Below, in pieces: positions 5,254 through 12,640 of a DNA stretch of 17,341 nucleotides. The notes beneath the pieces are model-generated. The model had not been told where the DNA came from, did no database searches, and saw only the letters and a program-made list of their open reading frames with translations. A program made the position numbers and the translations under genes. This stretch comes from Candidatus Portnoybacteria bacterium CG08_land_8_20_14_0_20_40_83. GTDB lineage: Bacteria > Patescibacteriota > Minisyncoccia > Portnoybacterales > GWB1-42-6. The stretch covers positions 1 through 17,341 of the forward strand of contig PEYL01000097.1 in NCBI GenBank assembly GCA_002774415.1, in the 5' to 3' direction. Each line of letters starts with the position of its first letter. Position 1 is the stretch's first letter.

Positions 5254-6207
5254 ATGAATGTAACAAAAATAATAGGCAAAATTCCCTTTTTTAAAGAATG
5301 CGACCAATATAACATATCCTTATGGCAATGCCCCAGCTTTTTGTTTTTTATTTTGGGTTTGCTTAATATCGGAGCAATGATCAGCACTTATATAATTTCA
5401 ACGCGATTAACCGAAGAGCCGGAAATAACGGCTTTAATTACCATTTCAGTTTCTTTAGTTATTTTTATTATAGGCACGGTTATTGTTCAGGGCTTTGATA
5501 AGTTGCTGCAGGCAAATAAAATGAAAACCGAATTTATCAGGATTGCTTCGCATCAGTTGCGCACGCCTCTTTCTTCGCTTCGCTGGGCAAACGATCTTTT
5601 AATGCAGGGAGGAGGGTTATCAAAGCCGACCCATGAACAAGAAGAATATCTTGAAATCATCAGAGACAGCAACCAGAGGATGTTGAAGTTAATAAATGAT
5701 TTGCTTGACGTGACAAAAATTGAAATGGGCAATTTGCCGATGGAGCTTAAACCGGCTGATATAAAAAGTGTTGCCCAAGAAGTAGTTTTTGATTTAAACC
5801 CTTTGGCAAAAGCCAATAACGTTGTTCTCAATTTAAAAATTAAAGATGGGCTTTCTTTAGTTCTGTCCGATCAGGAAAAATGCAAAATGGTTTTTACCAA
5901 TTTAATTGATAATGCAATAAAATACAACAAGGGCAAGGGAAGTGTTGATATAGCTGCAGAAAAAAGAGGCGATTTTATCCGAGTCTCTATTCAAGACGAA
6001 GGGGTAGGTATCCCAAAAGCCCAGCAGAAAAATATTTTTCAAAAATTTTTCCGTTCAGACAATATTATGAAGCATCAAACCGTCGGGACGGGCCTGGGAC
6101 TTTTTATTGTCAAGGCGATTATTGATGCGAATAAAGGACGGGTTTGGTTTGAATCCCAAGAAGACGAAGGCACGACTTTTTATTTTGAAATTCCAATAGC
6201 TAAATAA
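5254..6207 (+). CDS. Membrane sensor histidine kinase
   Basis: 317 residues. Two membrane segments at about 28-49 and 57-79 are joined by only a few polar residues (RLTEEPE), so there is no extracellular sensor domain. The HisKA domain follows, with the phosphorylated histidine at 100 in ASHQLRTPL. The HATPase domain has the N box (LIDNAIKYN, Asn about 220), the G1 box (DEGVGIP, about 248) and the G2 box (GTGLGLFIVK, from about 278). It autophosphorylates and passes phosphate to a response regulator, most likely the one 175 bp downstream. Absence of a sensor domain suggests it reads membrane state or a partner protein. Its 5' UTR is occupied by the 156-bp inverted repeat. Confidence 0.93.
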   Translation: MNVTKIIGKIPFFKECDQYNISLWQCPSFLFFILGLLNIGAMISTYIISTRLTEEPEITALITISVSLVIFIIGTVIVQGFDKLLQANKMKTEFIRIASHQLRTPLSSLRWANDLLMQGGGLSKPTHEQEEYLEIIRDSNQRMLKLINDLLDVTKIEMGNLPMELKPADIKSVAQEVVFDLNPLAKANNVVLNLKIKDGLSLVLSDQEKCKMVFTNLIDNAIKYNKGKGSVDIAAEKRGDFIRVSIQDEGVGIPKAQQKNIFQKFFRSDNIMKHQTVGTGLGLFIVKAIIDANKGRVWFESQEDEGTTFYFEIPIAK

Positions 6208-6382
6208 CGGCGCTCGGGAATCATTAATAAAAAACCGCAGTCGGCCATAATTTGTGTGATAATGTCTCATCTGGCCGCTGCTCAGCGCTCGCCGCTAAAC
6301 ATTATTTTATAAAAAATAAAAAAGTATTTTCAAAAGCGGCTCCGCGATGTTTTTTATTAACAATTTCCTCGCTAGAAAATAT
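6208..6382. promoter_or_regulatory. Intergenic region with long-range inverted repeat before the response regulator
   Basis: TTAATAAAAAAC (6224-6235) is the exact reverse complement of 6349-6360, about 20 nt before the regulator start; flanking GGAA/TTCC bases extend the match with gaps. Inside is a CGGCCA...TGGCCG stem (about 6241-6286). A weak extended -10 (TGTGATAAT, 6255-6263) could give the regulator its own promoter. Confidence 0.35.
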
Positions 6383-6748
6383 ATGCCTAAACTTATTCTA
6401 TTTATTGAAGATGAACCGACTCTTCAAAAAACACTCGGCAGAGCCCTGGAACAGGAGGGCTACGAAGTCCAAAGCGCTTTGGACGGCCAAAGCGGCCTGG
6501 CTTTGGTCAAAAGAATCAAGCCCAATTTAATTCTGCTTGATTTGATTTTGCCAAAAATGGATGGCTTTGCGGTTTTAAAGGAGTTAAAAAAAGATGCGGA
6601 TACAAAAGAAATTCCGGTGATTGTGTTGACTAATCTTGAAAGCCCGCAGGATATAGAAAGGGCACTGTCTGAAGGCGCGACCAATTATTTGGTCAAGGCA
6701 AATTATGAACTAAATGATGTGGTCAAGAAGATAAAAGAGCTTGTCTAA
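6383..6748 (+). CDS. Single-domain response regulator (CheY-like receiver)
   Basis: 121 residues from the ATG at 6383; an in-frame ATG at 6347 would add 12 residues, but the receiver fold starts at MPKLILFIEDEP, so the shorter start is preferred. Acidic pocket residues are at 9-11 (EDE), the phosphorylated aspartate is D53 (LILLDLILPKMDG), the switch threonine is at 83 and the conserved lysine at 105. No DNA-binding or enzymatic output domain follows, so it acts by protein contact, as CheY, PilG and PilH do. It sits between the kinase and the pilus ATPase, which makes pilus assembly its most natural target, by inference from position only. Confidence 0.92.
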   Translation: MPKLILFIEDEPTLQKTLGRALEQEGYEVQSALDGQSGLALVKRIKPNLILLDLILPKMDGFAVLKELKKDADTKEIPVIVLTNLESPQDIERALSEGATNYLVKANYELNDVVKKIKELV

Positions 6749-6842
6749 CAATAAACACGGATAGAACGGAGATAGACACAGAGGGAGCGGAAATGATCAG
6801 TTAATTTCCGTGTATATATCTGTTAAAATCCGTGTATAACAA
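6749..6842 (+). promoter_or_regulatory. Inverted-repeat leader of pilB
   Basis: ACACGGAT (6755-6762) can pair with ATCCGTGT (6828-6835), 7 nt before the ATG; CGGAAAT (6788-6794) pairs with ATTTCCG (6804-6810). TCCGTGTATA occurs twice (6807-6816 and 6829-6838), so two downstream arms compete for one upstream arm. No Shine-Dalgarno is present. Confidence 0.4.
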
Positions 6843-8594
6843 ATGCAGGTGGTGCAATCCCAACTTAAAGCTTTTTTGATAGACAGCGGTTTGGTGACGG
6901 AAACTCAGGTGAAAAAAGCTGAAAAAGAGGCAGAAAGGTCAAAAGAGAAATTGGCCGATGTTTTGATTAAGCAGGGGATGGTAAAGCAAGAAGATATAAT
7001 CCGTCTGCAGGCATATATTTTAGGCATTCCGTTTGTAAATTTAGAAGAAGAAAATATTCCCAAAGAAGTGCTTTCAATAATTCCTGAGCCCATTGCCAAA
7101 AAGCATAATATTGTTGCCTTCCGTAAAATAGGCAAAAACCTGGAAGTGGCGATGCTTGATCCCGGAGACCTTCAAACAATTGAATTTATAAAGAAAAAAG
7201 CTGGTTTAAAAATTCTTCCAAGACTTACTTCGCAGGAAAGCATTAAAAATGTTTTAAAGCAATATCAAAAAAGTTTACAAGCTGAGTTTGGAGAATTGAT
7301 TGAAAAAGAAGCCAGAATTATTCCTGTGCCGGAGGAAGGTCAGGAAGAAATGGCCAAAGAGGATTTGGAAAAAGCGGCCGAAGAACTGCCGATTGTTAAA
7401 ATTGTTGATACGCTTTTGAAACACGCAATTTTGCAAAAAGCTTCCGATATTCATATTGAGCCGTTAGAGAAAGAAGTTATTGTCAGATACAGAATAGACG
7501 GAATTTTGCATGATGCCATGGTTTTGCCATCTCAAGTGCAGGCAGGAATTGTTGCCAGAATCAAAGTGTTGGCTAATTTAAAATTGGACGAACATCGGCT
7601 TCCTCAAGACGGCCGTTTTAAAATTGAGACAGAAGAATATAAGATTTCTTTCCGTGTCTCTATTTTGCCGGTTTATAGCGGAGAAAAAATTGTGATGAGG
7701 CTTTTGCCGGAAGGTTCAAAGGGCTTGACGCTTGAGATTTTGGGGTTTCGCGGCGAAGCGCTTGAGCGAATACACCAAAATATTAAAAAAGCCAACGGCA
7801 TGATCCTTGTTACCGGGCCCACGGGTTCCGGCAAGACGACTACGCTTTATGCGGTAATGGATATCTTAAACACGCCCGAGGTCAATATTTCAACCGTAGA
7901 GGACCCGATTGAATACAGGATGCCAAGAATCAATCAGACGCAAGTCAATCCAAAAATCGGCTTAACCTTTGCCAACGGCCTCCGTTCTTTGGTCAGGCAA
8001 GACCCCGACATTATTATGGTAGGGGAGATAAGAGATACGGAAACCGCTTCTCTGGCGGTCAACGCCGCTTTGACCGGGCATCTCGTGCTCTCAACTTTGC
8101 ATACCAATTCAGCGGCCGCTTCTTTTGTCAGATTGATTGACATGAAGGTTGAGCCGTTTTTAATTTCTTCCACCACCAATTGCGTTATCGCTCAAAGATT
8201 GGTCAGATTGCTGCATCAGGATTCAAAAGAAAAATATAAATTATCCAGCGATGAAATTAAGAGTCTGGGAGGCCAATTTAATCTTGATGAAATCTTAAAA
8301 ATTTTGCAGCGGGAAAAAGTAATCGGTCCCAAAGACAGCTGGGGCGATATTACTTTTTTTAAGCCAAAGCCGACGGTCGACTGCCCGGATGGTTATAAAG
8401 GCCGAATTGGCATATATGAAGCCCTTGAAGTGACCGAAAGCATAAAACAGATGATTGTGGCCCGCGCGACTTCAAGCGAAATAGAGTTAGAAGCCAGAAA
8501 AGAAGGAATGGTTACAATGCTGCAGGACGGTTTTATTCTGGCGGTCGAAGGCCGGACTTCTATAGAAGAAATTTTGAGAGTAACTAAAGAGTAG
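6843..8594 (+). CDS. pilB: Type IV pilus assembly ATPase PilB (GspE/PilB family)
   Basis: 583 residues, usual for the family. An MshEN-type N-terminal domain (about 1-150) precedes the N2 domain and the RecA-like motor. Walker A is GPTGSGKT at 325-332, the Asp box is VEDPIEY, Walker B is PDIIMVGEIRD at about 388-398, and the His box is LSTLHTN at about 417-423. It powers pilus extension in the cytoplasm against PilC. The oddity is the zinc site: family members usually have four cysteines between the His box and the C-terminal GYKGRIGIYE motif, but here the first pair is replaced (RLLHQDSKEKY) and only one cysteine (VDCPDGYKGR) remains, within a longer helical insert. It starts with ATG 94 bp after the response regulator and is followed by pilC. 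Confidence 0.95.
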   Translation: MQVVQSQLKAFLIDSGLVTETQVKKAEKEAERSKEKLADVLIKQGMVKQEDIIRLQAYILGIPFVNLEEENIPKEVLSIIPEPIAKKHNIVAFRKIGKNLEVAMLDPGDLQTIEFIKKKAGLKILPRLTSQESIKNVLKQYQKSLQAEFGELIEKEARIIPVPEEGQEEMAKEDLEKAAEELPIVKIVDTLLKHAILQKASDIHIEPLEKEVIVRYRIDGILHDAMVLPSQVQAGIVARIKVLANLKLDEHRLPQDGRFKIETEEYKISFRVSILPVYSGEKIVMRLLPEGSKGLTLEILGFRGEALERIHQNIKKANGMILVTGPTGSGKTTTLYAVMDILNTPEVNISTVEDPIEYRMPRINQTQVNPKIGLTFANGLRSLVRQDPDIIMVGEIRDTETASLAVNAALTGHLVLSTLHTNSAAASFVRLIDMKVEPFLISSTTNCVIAQRLVRLLHQDSKEKYKLSSDEIKSLGGQFNLDEILKILQREKVIGPKDSWGDITFFKPKPTVDCPDGYKGRIGIYEALEVTESIKQMIVARATSSEIELEARKEGMVTMLQDGFILAVEGRTSIEEILRVTKE

Positions 8595-8744
8595 TTTGTA
8601 ATTTCCAATTTCCAATAACCCTCGATTTGCCATTGGCAAATCGAGGATCCACGATGGCTTCGCCATCGGGACAATTTCCAATAAAGTCCCGCCGCAGGCG
8701 GGACTGGATTAGAAATTAGAAATTAGGAATTAGGAATTGTTGGA
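8595..8744 (+). repeat. pilB-pilC spacer with stacked hairpins
   Basis: In order: AATTTCCAATTTCCAAT direct repeats; a perfect 12-bp stem CCTCGATTTGCC-ATT-GGCAAATCGAGG (8620-8646); CGATGGC-TTC-GCCATCG (8652-8668); GTCCCGCC-GCA-GGCGGGAC (8686-8704); and tandem ATTAGAAATTAGGAATT repeats reaching the TTG start. The AAATTAGGAATTG tract is roughly complementary to the AATTTCC repeats, so the 150 bp could fold with its 3' arm at the start codon. Confidence 0.5.
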
Positions 8745-9977
8745 TTGCCTCTATTTTATTACACGGCTGTTTCTCAGGCTGGGCAAAGAAAAAGCGGGGC
8801 TCAAGAAGCAAAAGACAATTCGGAATTAGCCAAGGCACTTCGCGAGGAGGGTTTTATTTTGACATCGGCAAAAATCGTAGAACAGCAAAAGACAGCTCGC
8901 TCAAGTTTTAGAAAAATTTTGGAAGCTTTCAGAATTTTTGGGGGAGTGCCGCTGGTTGAAAAAATGCTTTTTTCCAGGCATTTGAGCGTGATGATTAAAG
9001 CCGGCTTTTCTTTGAATAAGGCTTTGCAGGTTTTAATACTTCAGACGAAAAATAGACGATTTGTAAAAGTTATTACAGAAATTGAACAGGATGTAAGAAA
9101 AGGGACTGCTTTTGGCGACGCGCTGGCAAAATATCCTGATATTTTTTCCGACCTTTTTGTAAATATGGTAAAAGTGGGCGAAGCCTCCGGAAACATAGAG
9201 GGCAATTTAAAACTTCTAGCGGTGCAAATGAAAAAAGACCACGATCTGCGTTCAGGAATTAAAAGCGCCATGATGTATCCGGCAGTTATTTTAATAGCGA
9301 TGCTGGCAATCGGTACCGGCATGATGATTTTTGTCGTACCAAACTTAATATCGGTTTTTGAAGAACTGAATGCCGAGCTTCCTTTTGCGACAAGGATGGT
9401 CATCTTTATCAGTAAATTCTTAAGCGCCCAATGGTGGCTTGTTATTTTGGTTTTAGTCTTTTTGATAATCGGCTTCAGGCTGATTTTGCGAACCAAAGAA
9501 GGAATTAGGATGCTTGATAATATGATTTTAAAAATGCCAATTTTTGGCAATATTTCAAAAGAAATTAATTCAGCCAGAATGGCAAGGACTTTAAGCTCTT
9601 TGATTGAAAGCGGAGTATCAATAGTTAAGGCTTTGGAAGTATCCGCCGGTACTTTGACTAACAGCCTTTTTTCTGAATCACTTATCTTGGCGTCAAAAGA
9701 AGTCCAGAAAGGCCAGCCGCTCAGCCAGTCTTTAGCCGCCTCTCCAAATTTATTTTTGCCGATTGTCACCCAGATGATTCAGGTCGGAGAAGAAACGGGG
9801 ACTTTGGGAGAGATTACAAAAAGATTAGCAGAATTTTACGAAGAAGAAGTGGCTAATGTGACCAAGGGCCTGTCAACTATAATTGAGCCGATTTTGATGG
9901 TTATTATCGGCGCGGCGGTTGGCTTTTTCGCGATTTCAATGATTCAGCCGATGTATTCAATGATGAATTCTATATAA
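8745..9977 (+). CDS. pilC: Type IV pilus inner-membrane platform protein PilC (GspF family)
   Basis: 410 residues starting at TTG; the resulting MPLFYYTA is the usual PilC N-terminus, which supports this rare start, and AGGAA lies about 12 nt upstream. Two T2SSF domains are separated by membrane segments: the first domain at about 85-210 (FSRHLSVMIKAGFSLNKAL, then GEASGNIEGNLKLLA) with a membrane helix near 183-205, a second membrane segment near 228-250, then the second domain (LIESGVSIVKALEV, VGEETGTLGEI) and a C-terminal membrane helix near 375-400. It is the rotor that couples PilB to pilin insertion. It lies 150 bp after pilB. Confidence 0.95.
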   Translation: MPLFYYTAVSQAGQRKSGAQEAKDNSELAKALREEGFILTSAKIVEQQKTARSSFRKILEAFRIFGGVPLVEKMLFSRHLSVMIKAGFSLNKALQVLILQTKNRRFVKVITEIEQDVRKGTAFGDALAKYPDIFSDLFVNMVKVGEASGNIEGNLKLLAVQMKKDHDLRSGIKSAMMYPAVILIAMLAIGTGMMIFVVPNLISVFEELNAELPFATRMVIFISKFLSAQWWLVILVLVFLIIGFRLILRTKEGIRMLDNMILKMPIFGNISKEINSARMARTLSSLIESGVSIVKALEVSAGTLTNSLFSESLILASKEVQKGQPLSQSLAASPNLFLPIVTQMIQVGEETGTLGEITKRLAEFYEEEVANVTKGLSTIIEPILMVIIGAAVGFFAISMIQPMYSMMNSI

Positions 9978-10209
9978 AGGGCTTTCTCTAAATTTTCAAG
10001 CGCGCAGCGCGCCGAAAATTTAGCCAGAAAACCTTTACCCCGCCCCAATTCCAGCCACGATCGTGGCATACCAATAAAAAAAAGGCGAAGCCGCTTCGCT
10101 CTCCAGACTCGGCGATAAAATAGTTTATGGTTGGAATTGGAGCGGGGTGCTCAGTTTTAATAACAAAATTTTCTACGGCTGCTGCCTTGAAAATTTTGAT
10201 AAAATTGGC
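9976..10209 (+). promoter_or_regulatory. Three-module structured leader of the large prepilin gene
   Basis: Module 1 (9976-10039): AAAGGGCTTT, CTAAATTTTC (9988-9997) paired with GAAAATTTAG (10014-10023) around GCGCGC-A-GCGCGC, then AAACCTTTACC. Module 2: ACCCCGCCCCAATTCCAGCC (from 10038) pairs with 10128-10148 (19 of 21 positions). Module 3: GCTCAG followed by an arm ending CAAAATTTTC (10164-10173), paired with GAAAATTTTG (10189-10198) and continuing to TTGGCATG, whose ATG is the start. The first 3D gene's leader has the same modules, order and boundary bases but different stem sequences. Module 1 overlaps the pilC stop codon. No clear promoter is seen. Confidence 0.6.
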
Positions 10210-11982
10210 ATGTGTAAAAAAGGATTCACTCTGATAGAAGTTTTGATAGGCATATCTTTGTTGCTGCTGATTTTTGTCGGCATTTATGGTCTTATTCAGC
10301 TGGGGTTTAAAATGGTCGGCCAGTCCAAGGCCAGAGTGACCGCAACCTCTCTTGCCAATGAAAAAATAGAACTGGCCAGGAACCTTTCTTATGCCAACGT
10401 CGGGACTCTGGGAGGCATTCCTCCAGGTTCAATTCCGGAAACCGAAACTGTGCTTTTCAACCGCCTAAACTACACGGTTAAAACTACGGTTATTTATATT
10501 GATGATCCGTTTGACGGTTCGGGTGAGGCTGACCCTTTGCCTTTTGATTACAAAAGAATCAAAATTAAAGTTTCCTGGGAAGGATTTCTTGGCGGAGAAG
10601 TTTCTTTGCAGACCGATGTAGCGCCGCAAGGCATTGAAACGACCGGCCAGGGCGGCATTATTTCTGTTTTGGTTTTTAATGCCAGCGGCGAGGCGGTGCC
10701 TCAAGCCGATGTTCATATTGAAAACACAGTTGTCGCGCCGCCGATTGACGCACACTATCAGACAGATGACAACGGCCGGCTTTTTTTGCCGGGAGCCCCG
10801 GTCTGCGGCAGTTGTTATAAAATTACTGCGACCAAAACCGGTTTCAGCACCGATAGAACTTATGCGGCTGGCGAACTGATTAGGGGAGTGCCACTGACAT
10901 CGCCGTTACCTGAAAAGCAGTTTATTTCGGTAATGTTGAATAAAACAAGTGATGCCAGCTTTGCCATTGATAAGCTTTCAATTAAGACGGTGCAGACCAT
11001 AAGATACGCCGAGGAAAAAATATGGAGTGATTCTTTTGACGACGAAAGCAAAATCAGCGAAAAAGATCAGGTAGTAGCCAGTACTACTCTGTCGGCCGTA
11101 ATTTTGCAGGAGCAAGACGGTCAATATTTATCGCCCGGCTATGTTATTTCTTCTGCCATTGTCCCAACCAGTCTTGTGGAGTGGGGAAGGTTAAATTGGA
11201 CTGATGAAAAACCGGCCTCAACGGATATCAAGTATCAGCTGTTGTATTCAAGCAGCAGTGAATGGCAGCTAATTCCCGATTCTGATTTGACGATTGGCGG
11301 AGTTAAAAATTCAGATGGATTTTTCAACACGCCCATTGATCTTTCGGATTTGGATACGACAAAATATCATTCGGTCAAAATTAAAGCCAATTTTTCAACA
11401 GACGATCCTTCAGAGACGCCGATTCTTTCGGATTGGCAAATTACTTGGTTTTCTTCCGATACAGCCACCCCTGTTGCCAATGTCGCTTTTTCAATGAGAG
11501 GAGGAAAGATTCTGGGAACGGATGAGAGCGGAAATCCAGTTTATAAGTATCAAGAAAATTTGAGCACCGGCGGCACCGGTCAAATGATAATCTCTAATTT
11601 GGAATGGGATAGTTACAGGATTACCATAAACGGGGCAGCTACCGGCTATGACATTGCCAATTCTTCGCCTGCCCAGCCCCTCAGCGTTAATCCGGATGTT
11701 TCGCAGACGACTATTTTAAAATTAGCCAATCATCAGATCAATACTCTTTTGGTAACAGTTGAAGATTCTGGCGGTGCATCTTTGGCAGGCGCAACTGTCA
11801 GGGCTTATAAAACAGGCTACGATAAGCAAAAAATTACATCGGATTCTGGCCAGTCATTTTTTAGCCCTTTGAGCGCGACAACTTATAATTTAGAAATTAA
11901 GCTATCTGGCTATGAGGATTGGACGGGCACAGTTGATATTTCAGGGCAGAGCGAACAAATTGTTGTTCTGACCCCGCCATAA
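10210..11982 (+). CDS. Large prepilin-like protein with beta-sandwich modules
   Basis: 590 residues from the ATG at 10210; a GTG at 10147 is in frame but would put 21 codons of leader hairpin before the signal, so it is rejected. MCKKG-FTLIEVLIGIS is a classic prepilin signal, cut after Gly5, with Glu at mature position 5. The N-terminal helix runs to about residue 60. Beyond it are a carboxypeptidase-regulatory/Cna-B-like module (about 155-230, SVLVFNASGEAVPQADVHIE), a long beta-rich segment (about 265-430) and a second such module at the C-terminus (about 510-590, LLVTVEDSGGASLAGATVRA). Most pilins have 120-250 residues, so this is likely a minor pilin displaying surface or adhesive domains at the tip. 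It needs PilD, which is not in the window. Confidence 0.85.
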   Translation: MCKKGFTLIEVLIGISLLLLIFVGIYGLIQLGFKMVGQSKARVTATSLANEKIELARNLSYANVGTLGGIPPGSIPETETVLFNRLNYTVKTTVIYIDDPFDGSGEADPLPFDYKRIKIKVSWEGFLGGEVSLQTDVAPQGIETTGQGGIISVLVFNASGEAVPQADVHIENTVVAPPIDAHYQTDDNGRLFLPGAPVCGSCYKITATKTGFSTDRTYAAGELIRGVPLTSPLPEKQFISVMLNKTSDASFAIDKLSIKTVQTIRYAEEKIWSDSFDDESKISEKDQVVASTTLSAVILQEQDGQYLSPGYVISSAIVPTSLVEWGRLNWTDEKPASTDIKYQLLYSSSSEWQLIPDSDLTIGGVKNSDGFFNTPIDLSDLDTTKYHSVKIKANFSTDDPSETPILSDWQITWFSSDTATPVANVAFSMRGGKILGTDESGNPVYKYQENLSTGGTGQMIISNLEWDSYRITINGAATGYDIANSSPAQPLSVNPDVSQTTILKLANHQINTLLVTVEDSGGASLAGATVRAYKTGYDKQKITSDSGQSFFSPLSATTYNLEIKLSGYEDWTGTVDISGQSEQIVVLTPP

Positions 11983-12022
11983 TTTACCTTCATGGGTTTT
12001 ATTAATTTTTTACATTCCAAAC

Positions 12023-12640
12023 GTGAATATAAAAAATAAAAAAGGAGCTTCCATTATTGAAGCAATTGTCCTGATTTTTGTTTTTGCAATGGCGATGACC
12101 GTTTTGACAGCTTTTCTTATAAATACTTATCGCGCTTACTCTTTCAATTTTCAGCAGGTAGCAGCCATTAATGAAGGTCGTAGAAGCATTGAAACAATGG
12201 TCAAAGAAATAAGAGAAGCGACTTTTGGCGACGACGGTTCTTATCCGATTGTAGAAGCGGGCGACGACCATTTCATTTTTTTTAGCGACATAGACCAAGA
12301 TGCGGCAGTGGAAAGAGTCCGATATTTTTTGGACGGGGCTGATTTTAAAAAAGGAATTGTCAAACCAACCGGTGACCCGCCTCAATACGTATTGAGTAAT
12401 GAAACAATTTCTGTTCTTTCCGCATACGTGCGTAATTCAAGCTCCACCCCGGTTTTTAGATATTACAATGGCGATTGGCCGCAAGATACAGTTAATAATC
12501 CGTTGCCGACCTTGACCCGCTTATCAGATACAAAACTCATGCATGTTTTTTTGAAAATTAATGTTGATCCCAGTCGCCCGCCCGATGACTTTGATTTGGA
12601 AAGCGACACTCAAATAAGAAATTTGAAGACAAACCTGTGA
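12023..12640 (+). CDS. Minor prepilin (PilW/PilJ-like position)
   Basis: 205 residues from a GTG start. MNIKNKKG-ASIIEAIVLIF is a prepilin signal cut after Gly8, with Glu at mature position 5, followed by a hydrophobic helix to about residue 35. The rest is a soluble domain (FQQVAAINEGRRSIETMVKE leads into a strand-rich region with an FFSDIDQD segment) like that of PilW/GspJ-type minor pseudopilins. It probably joins the initiating or tip complex together with its neighbours. It lies 40 bp after the large prepilin gene and overlaps the next gene by GTGA. Confidence 0.8.
   Translation: MNIKNKKGASIIEAIVLIFVFAMAMTVLTAFLINTYRAYSFNFQQVAAINEGRRSIETMVKEIREATFGDDGSYPIVEAGDDHFIFFSDIDQDAAVERVRYFLDGADFKKGIVKPTGDPPQYVLSNETISVLSAYVRNSSSTPVFRYYNGDWPQDTVNNPLPTLTRLSDTKLMHVFLKINVDPSRPPDDFDLESDTQIRNLKTNL

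Noticed and set aside
6347..6382. Upstream ATG for the response regulator
   Set aside because: It adds 12 residues before the first beta strand of the receiver fold and lies in the inverted-repeat arm; the ATG at 6383 fits the family.
9041..9769. 242-codon minus-strand frame
   Set aside because: It lies wholly opposite pilC, which has clear family motifs; a shadow frame with no motif of its own.
10147..10209. GTG start 63 bp upstream for the large prepilin
   Set aside because: It would put 21 codons of hairpin leader before MCKKGFTLIE; the ATG at 10210 gives a normal short prepilin leader peptide and matches the TTGGCATG junction of the shared leader.
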